From: DASQFQ01 sp963730115
Lineage (GTDB): Bacteria > Actinomycetota > Thermoleophilia > Solirubrobacterales > Solirubrobacteraceae
Assembly (NCBI GenBank): GCA_963730115.1
Contig: CAVSQM010000004.1
Span: 372,001 to 436,000, forward strand
Direction: 5' to 3'
DNA: 64,000 nucleotides
In this document: positions 58,042 through 64,000 of the stretch, piece after piece
How the letters are laid out: each line of letters starts with the position of its first letter
Numbering within the stretch: position 1 is the stretch's first letter
Made by a program: the position numbers and the translations under genes
Notes under the pieces: model-generated
Databases searched by the model: none
What the model was told of the DNA's origin: nothing
Seen by the model: the letters and a program-made list of their open reading frames with translations, nothing else

Positions 58042-59121
58042 ATGCGCCGCGCGCTGGTCGCCTCGGTCGCCGTGCTCCTCGCGTTCCCCGCAGCGGCGCG
58101 CGCCGACCACGTGAGCGTCGCGCTGCACGTGTCGGCGCGACTCGGCGACCGGCTGAGCGACAACACGTGGCTGGTGGTCGTCGACTGGAACATCGACTGC
58201 ACCGGCCCGGCGCCCGGCCAGGCGAACTACACCGGCAACCTCTACCTCGACGAGTACGACACGGGCGACTCTGTGTCCGGCGGCTCCACCTCCAGCGCCT
58301 CTGGCAGCGACACCTTCCCCGTCGAGCGCCGCGCGCGGCCGCGCACCATGACCTCGAGGATCCAGGCCGCCTGCTTCGACAGCGGTCCTGGGAACCACGG
58401 GTCGGGGACCTACGGCGCGACCGGCAACGCCGTGCGCGTCCCGGCCAAGGGCGACGAGGACGGGGACGGCGTCATCGACGCGCGGCCTTCGCCGCCGCCC
58501 GGCGGAGGCGGCCCGACCGCGCCGCCCAGCGGGCGCTGCGCGGTGGAGAAGCTCGGCACGTCCGCCGCCGACACGCTCTTGGGGACGTCCGCGGGCGACC
58601 GCATCCTCGGCCTGGCCGGCGACGACTTCCTGCGGGGCCTCGACGGCGACGACTGTCTCGTTGGCGGGCCGGGCTTCGACCGCCTCAGCGGCGGCACGGG
58701 GAACGATCGGATGGAGGGAGGCGACGCGACGGACCGCTTGGACGGCGACGGCGGCGACGACCGGTTGATCGGCGGCGACGACCCCGACGGCCTCTCGGGT
58801 CGCAGCGGCGACGACAACCTCGCCGGGAGCGGAGGCGGCGACAGGTTGGTCGGCGCGGTCGGAGACGATCGGCTGAGCGGCGGCGGTGGCAACGACTCGA
58901 TCTCCGGTGGCGTCGGGCGCGATCGGCTCTTCGGCGGAGCGGGTGCCGACCGGCTGCTCGGAGGGCCGGGGCGGAACCGCTACTCCGCAGGCGCCGGCAA
59001 CGACGTCGTCGACGCCCGCAACCGGCGGGCGGAGGTTGTGTCCTGCGGCGCCGGCCGCGACCGGGCGCGGGTCGACCGCAGCGACACGGTCCGCGGCTGC
59101 GAGCGCTTCCGGCGCGGCTGA
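58042..59121 (+). CDS. Secreted RTX (GGxGxD) repeat protein
   Basis: A 359-residue exported protein: signal peptide ending ARA, an N-terminal domain of about 110 residues with two Cys, an EF-like DEDGDGVID, a Pro/Gly linker, then about 12 nonapeptide repeats (GGTGNDRMEGG, GGDDRLIGG, GGGGNDSISGG and others) that form calcium-bound beta-roll, and a Cys-containing end. No type I secretion genes are nearby and the signal peptide suggests Sec export. It interrupts the conserved prmC-tsaC order. Confidence 0.88.
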   Translation: MRRALVASVAVLLAFPAAARADHVSVALHVSARLGDRLSDNTWLVVVDWNIDCTGPAPGQANYTGNLYLDEYDTGDSVSGGSTSSASGSDTFPVERRARPRTMTSRIQAACFDSGPGNHGSGTYGATGNAVRVPAKGDEDGDGVIDARPSPPPGGGGPTAPPSGRCAVEKLGTSAADTLLGTSAGDRILGLAGDDFLRGLDGDDCLVGGPGFDRLSGGTGNDRMEGGDATDRLDGDGGDDRLIGGDDPDGLSGRSGDDNLAGSGGGDRLVGAVGDDRLSGGGGNDSISGGVGRDRLFGGAGADRLLGGPGRNRYSAGAGNDVVDARNRRAEVVSCGAGRDRARVDRSDTVRGCERFRRG

Positions 59122-59144
59122 CGCCATCCGGTCTTGGCGCGCGA

Positions 59145-59954
59145 TCATCGGCCCACGACCACGCGCTCGTGGCCGGCGAGGTCGCGAATGGTCTCGACTG
59201 TCCGGCCGATCATCAGCCGACCGACCGCGGGCGCCTGGCCCGCGCCGACCTCGAGCGCGATGAACGGCACGCCCTCCGCCTGTTGGATCAGGCGGCGGAC
59301 GACGTCGAGCCCGTCGGCGCCGCCGTACAGCGCCTCGCGCGGCTCGAACCCGATGTCCGCGGGCAGCCGCTCGCCTTCGGCGACGTACGGCGGGTTGGAG
59401 AGGACCGCGTCGGCGTCGAGGCCCGCGAGCAGGTCCCCCTCGACGAACTCCACCTCGAGGCCAAGCCGCTCCGCGTTGCCGCGCGCGACCGCGAGCGCCG
59501 CTGCCGATGAGTCCGTGGCCGCCACGCGCAGGTCGGGCCGCTCGGTCTTCAGCGCCAGCGCGATCGCGCCCGAGCCGGTGCCGACGTCGACCACGCGCGC
59601 GCCCTCGGGCAGCTCGAGGGCGGCCTCGACCACGAACTCCGTCTCCGGCCGCGGGATCAGCACGCGCGGGTCGACCGCGAGGTCGATCGTGCGGAAGCCC
59701 TTCGTGCCGAGGATGTACGCCACCGGCTCCCGCCGCCGCCGCCGCGCCGCGAGGTCCATGAACGCCCGCGCCTCGTCCGGCTCGAGCCCGCGGTCGGGCG
59801 ACACGATGAGGTCCGCCCGGCCGACGCCGAGCACGTGCGCGAGCAGCAGCTCCGCGTCGAGGCGAGGCGTGTCGCAGCCCGACGCGTCAAGCGCGATCAC
59901 GGCGGAGTCGAGCGCGTCGCGCACGCTCGTCCGGCCGAGCAGCCGCCGAGTCAT
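59145..59954 (-). CDS. prmC: Release factor glutamine methyltransferase
   Basis: Methylates the Gln of the GGQ loop in RF1 and RF2. 269 residues: an N-terminal helical domain, SAM motif VVDVGTGSGAIALAL, and the catalytic NPPY followed by VAEGERLP. It lies 40 bases downstream of prfA, its substrate gene, on the same strand. Confidence 0.95.
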   Translation of the reverse strand: MTRRLLGRTSVRDALDSAVIALDASGCDTPRLDAELLLAHVLGVGRADLIVSPDRGLEPDEARAFMDLAARRRRREPVAYILGTKGFRTIDLAVDPRVLIPRPETEFVVEAALELPEGARVVDVGTGSGAIALALKTERPDLRVAATDSSAAALAVARGNAERLGLEVEFVEGDLLAGLDADAVLSNPPYVAEGERLPADIGFEPREALYGGADGLDVVRRLIQQAEGVPFIALEVGAGQAPAVGRLMIGRTVETIRDLAGHERVVVGR

Positions 59955-59994
59955 CGGCGTCGCCGAGGGTCGTGGCCGCGGGCATTCCGCCGCG

Positions 59995-61044
<1,050 letters not shown>

Positions 61045-61057
61045 GGCCCGGAGGAGC

Positions 61058-62059
61058 TTAGGCGACGACCTCCATGCCCACCTTGTCCTCGGCGGACGCG
61101 GCGCGCGGGTCCTCGACGGCGAGGACGGCCTCCATCGAGGCGATCGCGACGGCGAGCTGGTCGAGGTCGGGCTCGCGCGTGGTCAGCTTCTGCAGCTGCA
61201 TCCCCGGCCACATGACGCTGCGCACCCAGGCCTTGCGGCGGTTGCGGCCGGCCCACTTGATGACCTCGAACGAGAGGCCGGCGATCAGCGGCACGCCGAT
61301 GATCCGCGAGGCGACCAGCCAGTACCAGGCCGGCAGGCCCAGCGGCGCGAAGACGAAGATGGCCACGATCATCACGATCAGGAGGAAGCTCGTGCCGCAG
61401 CGCGGGTGCAGGCGCGAGTACTTCTGCGCGTTCTCGGGCGTGAGCTCCTCGCCGGCCTCGAAGCACGAGATCGTCTTGTGCTCGGCGCCGTGGTACTCGA
61501 ACACGCGCCGCAGCTCCTTCATCTTCGAGAGCAGCGCGAGGTAGCCGAGGAAGATCGCGGTCCGCAGGATCCCCTCGACGAGCCAGAACAGGAACGCGCT
61601 GCCGAGGTGGTCCTTGAAGATGCTGGTCAGCCCGACCGGCACGACGAAGAACAGGCCGATGGCCAGCGCCAGCGCGGCGATGACCGTGCCGACCCACATG
61701 CCGCTCGAGATCGGCTCCTCGTCCTCGGGCAGCTGGGCGTTGGCGGAGATGCCGAGCGCGTTGAAGCCGATCTTCAGCGACTCGGCGAGCGCGACGACGC
61801 CGCGGACGATCGGCCAGCGGTAGACGCGATGCCGCTTCGTCCAGGAGACGAGCGGGAACGACTGGACCTCGATCTCGCCGCGGGCGGCCTCGCCCTGCGG
61901 CAGGCCGTCCGGCCCGATCTGCTCGGGCAGCGGCTTGCGGACCGCGACGGCCCAGGTCGAGACGCCGCGCATCATCACGCCCTCGAGCACCGCCTGCCCG
62001 CCGACGGGCGCATCCTTCTGCGCCATCAGGGCGCCGTCTGGCAGGCGGGTCTCCGGCAT
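61058..62059 (-). CDS. YqhQ-like DUF1385 membrane protein
   Basis: A 333-residue polytopic membrane protein with the family blocks GGQAVLEGVMMRG, FEYHGAEHKTISCFE and LHPRCGTSFLL, three to four hydrophobic helices in the centre and a long C-terminal helix. Function unknown; in many actinobacteria and clostridia it sits next to prfA as here. ATG at 62059 is taken; ATG at 62026 is also possible. Confidence 0.85.
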   Translation of the reverse strand: MPETRLPDGALMAQKDAPVGGQAVLEGVMMRGVSTWAVAVRKPLPEQIGPDGLPQGEAARGEIEVQSFPLVSWTKRHRVYRWPIVRGVVALAESLKIGFNALGISANAQLPEDEEPISSGMWVGTVIAALALAIGLFFVVPVGLTSIFKDHLGSAFLFWLVEGILRTAIFLGYLALLSKMKELRRVFEYHGAEHKTISCFEAGEELTPENAQKYSRLHPRCGTSFLLIVMIVAIFVFAPLGLPAWYWLVASRIIGVPLIAGLSFEVIKWAGRNRRKAWVRSVMWPGMQLQKLTTREPDLDQLAVAIASMEAVLAVEDPRAASAEDKVGMEVVA

Positions 62060-62072
62060 ATGAGCTGGGTGG

Positions 62073-62291
62073 CTAGCTCTTGTCGCCGCGGGCGCGGCGG
62101 GCAGCGCGGCGCTGGAAGCGCTCCACGCGACCACCCGTGTCGACCAGCTTCTGCTTGCCCGTATAGAACGGGTGGCAGTTCGAGCAGATCTCCACATGGA
62201 TCTCGGGCTGGGTCGAGCGCGTCGTGAACTCGTTGCCGCAAGTGCAGCGAACGTGTGCCTCGACGTACTCCGGATGGATGTCGGTCTTCAT
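62073..62291 (-). CDS. rpmE: 50S ribosomal protein L31 (zinc-binding form)
   Basis: A 72-residue L31 with the zinc ligands intact: CTCG at residues 16-19 and CSNC at 36-39. C-terminal basic tail (FQRRAARRARGDKS). First gene of the rpmE-prfA-prmC run. Zinc-form L31 often has a zinc-free paralog elsewhere that replaces it under zinc starvation. Confidence 0.95.
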   Translation of the reverse strand: MKTDIHPEYVEAHVRCTCGNEFTTRSTQPEIHVEICSNCHPFYTGKQKLVDTGGRVERFQRRAARRARGDKS

Positions 62292-62298
62292 GTAGTCG

Positions 62299-62304
62299 AT
62301 TGTA
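62299..62304 (-). promoter_or_regulatory. -10 box (TACAAT) of rpmE, leaderless
   Basis: TACAAT, close to the -10 consensus, ends 7 bases before the rpmE ATG. Predicted transcription start is at or next to the start codon. Confidence 0.5.
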
Positions 62305-62342
62305 GAGGCGGCCTGTGGACCTCGAATAGCATCGGCAGTTCG

Positions 62343-63141
62343 ATGCCGAACCTTCACCACCGCGAGGCCGGCGACCGCGGCGACCCCGCCGTCCTCCTGG
62401 TCCACGGCTTCCCGGAGTCGTCCTACATGTGGCGCGAGATCCTGCCGCCGCTGGCCGAGGCGGGCTACCACGCGCTCGCCCCCGACCTCGCCGGCTACGG
62501 CGACTCGGAGCCGGATCCCCGGGCACCTGGCAGCGCCACGTCGAGGCGCTCGAGCGGCTTCCGTACCGCCCAGGGCCTCGAGCGCGTGACGCTCGTCGTC
62601 CACGACTGGGGCGGGCTGATCGGCCTGCGCTGGGCGTGCGATCACCCCGACGCCGTCGAGGCGCTCGTCATCTCCGACACCGGCTTCTTCCCCGATGGCC
62701 GGTGGCACGACCTCGCCGCGGCGATGCGCTCCGACCAGGGCGAGGCGCTCGTCGACAGCATGACCGAGGAGAACTTCGCGGCGATGCTCGGGAGCATGGG
62801 CGGCGATCGGGCCGGACGAGGCGCGCGAGTACTTCAAGGCGCTGGCCGACGAGCCGCGCCGCCGCGGGCTGCTCGAGCTCTACCGCTCGGGCGACTTCAC
62901 CGAGCTCGAGGCCTACGAGGGCAGGCTGGCCGGGCTCGGCGTGCCGACGCTGATCCTGTGGGGCGCCGACGACCCGCTCGCGCCGCTCGCTTCCGCGCAG
63001 CGCTTCGAGCGCGAGATCCCCGGCTCGGAGCTGGTGGTGCTCGACGGCACCGGGCACTTCGTGGTCGACGACGCGCCCGACCGCTACGCCGAGGCGCTCC
63101 TGCGCTTCCTCAGGCAGGCCCGCCCCGGCACGGCACGCTGA
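62343..63141 (+). pseudogene. Epoxide-hydrolase/dehalogenase-type alpha/beta hydrolase, several frame breaks
   Basis: Starts MPNLHHREAGDRGDP with HGFPESSYMW (oxyanion), nucleophile Asp in VVHDWGGLIG, acid in WGADDPLAP and His in GTGHFVVDD, the complete catalytic set of this group. Three frame changes are seen: near 62517 one base is missing, near 62560 one extra restores the frame (between them the expected GTWQRHVEALERL lies in another frame), and near 62805 one extra base shifts it again before DEAREYFKALADE. The ends match a functional family member, so clustered read errors or true decay. Confidence 0.7.
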
Positions 63142-63856
63142 GCTGGTTGTCGCCCTCGGCGCGCTCGTCGACCGTGCCGGTGGGGTCGACGTCGACGGTC
63201 AGCACCTGCCCCGGCGTGCACGGCGGCCCCTGAACCTCGACGAGCGCGCGCTCGCCGGGCTGGAGCTCGGGCGCCTGCGCCGGGGTCAGCGCGGTCCCGT
63301 CGACCGAGACGACGACGTCGAACGGCCCGGCCAGCGAGCGGCCGCGGTTGACGACCGGGACCAGGTAGCGCGCGTGGGTGGCGTCGGCGCCGGGGCGCGC
63401 CTCGACGCCGAGCGGACGCAGGTTCGGGCGCAGGTCGGGCTGGCGGCAGACCGGCGAGGTCGCCTTCGACGAAGCGACGCGGTCACCGTCGGCGTCGAGC
63501 CAGCGGAAGCGCACGAAAGTCCGGTACGAGGCCGGCGCGTCGAGCGAGACGACGCGCTTCGTGTAGACGTACTTGCCGACGCCGGGGTCGCTGCTCAGCC
63601 ACTTGCCGAAGCCGGTCGCCGACACGCGATGCCAGTCCGGGTCCTCGGGCGAGCGCGTCTGCAGCGTGAAGCGCATCTGCAGCTTGCGCGCGCCCTTGCG
63701 CACCCGCATCCGCCCCTCGAACGTCGCCTCGCGGGCGGCCGGGTCGAGCGCCGACTGGCACCCGAGCAGGCGCACGCCGCTGCTCGCCGCCTGGGCGGGA
63801 GCGGCCAGGACGAGGCCGGCGAGGAGCAGCGAGAACATGAGCGCGATTCGGCGCAT
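63110..63856 (-). CDS. Secreted CARDB-like protein
   Basis: A 248-residue exported protein: signal peptide (RRIALMFSLLLAGLVLAAPAQA), a beta-rich first domain with two Cys, then a CARDB-type module (RYLVPVVNRGRSLAGPFDVVVSVDGTAL and a Cys-containing end with NQLSV). Such modules occur in cell-surface binding proteins. It overlaps the convergent hydrolase gene by 32 bases. Confidence 0.75.
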   Translation of the reverse strand: MRRIALMFSLLLAGLVLAAPAQAASSGVRLLGCQSALDPAAREATFEGRMRVRKGARKLQMRFTLQTRSPEDPDWHRVSATGFGKWLSSDPGVGKYVYTKRVVSLDAPASYRTFVRFRWLDADGDRVASSKATSPVCRQPDLRPNLRPLGVEARPGADATHARYLVPVVNRGRSLAGPFDVVVSVDGTALTPAQAPELQPGERALVEVQGPPCTPGQVLTVDVDPTGTVDERAEGDNQLSVPCRGGPA

Positions 63857-63876
63857 AGGCGGCCAATTAACGCGCA

Positions 63877-63904
63877 GAGGCCGCCCGAGTTGCGGGGCGG
63901 CCTC
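63877..63904 (-). terminator. Strong hairpin after the partial gene at the window end
   Basis: GAGGCCGCCC / GGGCGGCCTC, a perfect 10-bp stem with an 8-base loop, directly after the stop at 63908 on the minus strand and followed by TTAATT. Good terminator candidate. Confidence 0.6.
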
Positions 63905-63907
63905 GGT

Positions 63908-64000
63908 TCAGGTGATCTGGTAGAGCGGGCCGTCGCCGCCCTCGGGCGGGGTCAGGCGCCCGCCCTTGGCCGTGATCGCTCCGCACTGCACGCAGTTCGA
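63908..64000 (-). CDS. C-terminal end of an unidentified gene
   Basis: Only 30 residues remain: a CVQCGA pair of cysteines then AKGGRLTPPEGGDGPLYQIT. CxxC suggests metal or iron-sulfur binding or a disulfide; the family cannot be named from this fragment. The gene extends beyond the window. Confidence 0.5.
   Translation of the reverse strand, partial: SNCVQCGAITAKGGRLTPPEGGDGPLYQIT

Noticed and set aside
58550..59000. Repetitive GGC/GAC pattern as CRISPR-like array
   Set aside because: It encodes nonapeptide RTX repeats of a normal exported protein, without direct-repeat/spacer structure.

Overview
This is a very GC-rich, gene-dense bacterial chromosome segment of about 55 protein genes. 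I see no tRNA, rRNA, CRISPR, insertion sequence or prophage. The gene order is actinobacterial: a minus-strand backbone rpmE - YqhQ-like - prfA - prmC - tsaC - glyA - WecA-like - atpI-B-E-F-H-A-G-D-C, and a second minus-strand backbone comF - hpf - secA - prfB ... ftsE. Codon use, many GTG starts, TANNNT -10 boxes lying 5-8 bases before start codons, and the types of exported protein suggest a deep-branching high-GC actinobacterium (Thermoleophilia/Solirubrobacterales-like). That placement is inference.

Region 1-14.5 kb: truncated ftsE; M16 peptidase; secreted 5'-nucleotidase-type phosphatase; a frameshifted secreted calcium-binding-repeat protein; nadA, nadC and an Orn/Lys/Arg-type decarboxylase, translationally coupled and lying directly behind prfB, whose in-frame stop requires +1 recoding; a Cys/Lys-rich secreted-type protein; a coiled-coil protein; secA, hpf, comF.

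Region 14.5-24 kb: frameshifted CtaG-like protein, MarR, ankyrin lipoprotein, two adenosylhomocysteinase-family genes (one normal, one with substituted active-site residues) behind a MerR regulator, then a large ATPase-LuxR regulator with a 56-residue leader ORF and a downstream serine hydrolase. Both transcription units of this pair carry the same palindrome at the same distance from the same -10 box.

Region 24-35 kb: a minus-strand envelope series (hydrolase with pilin-like N-terminus, lipoprotein, M20 peptidase, LCP ligase, UDP-glucose dehydrogenase, sugar-nucleotidyltransferase, PGI/PMI isomerase, ALDH7-like dehydrogenase, 56-aa repeat protein), flanked by a membrane GGDEF protein and a small GNAT-like protein.

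Region 35-45 kb: LysR, VOC protein, AraC and the complete F1Fo ATP synthase operon. F1 beta and alpha carry long acidic tails and gamma an acidic insert. Upstream is a cupredoxin-like protein.

Region 45-58 kb: OsmC; a cupin - glycosidase-like - solute-binding protein - APC permease run; micro-ORFs and hairpins; WecA-like transferase; DapA-like aldolase; a complete TRAP-TAXI transporter (fused permease, DUF1850, two TAXI binding proteins) behind glyA and tsaC.

Region 58-64 kb: RTX-repeat exported protein, prmC, prfA, YqhQ-like protein, rpmE, a damaged epoxide-hydrolase-type protein, a secreted CARDB-like protein and the tail of an unidentified gene.

Five genes show frame disruptions with otherwise intact family sequence, all in non-essential genes. 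They may be base-calling errors or real decay.
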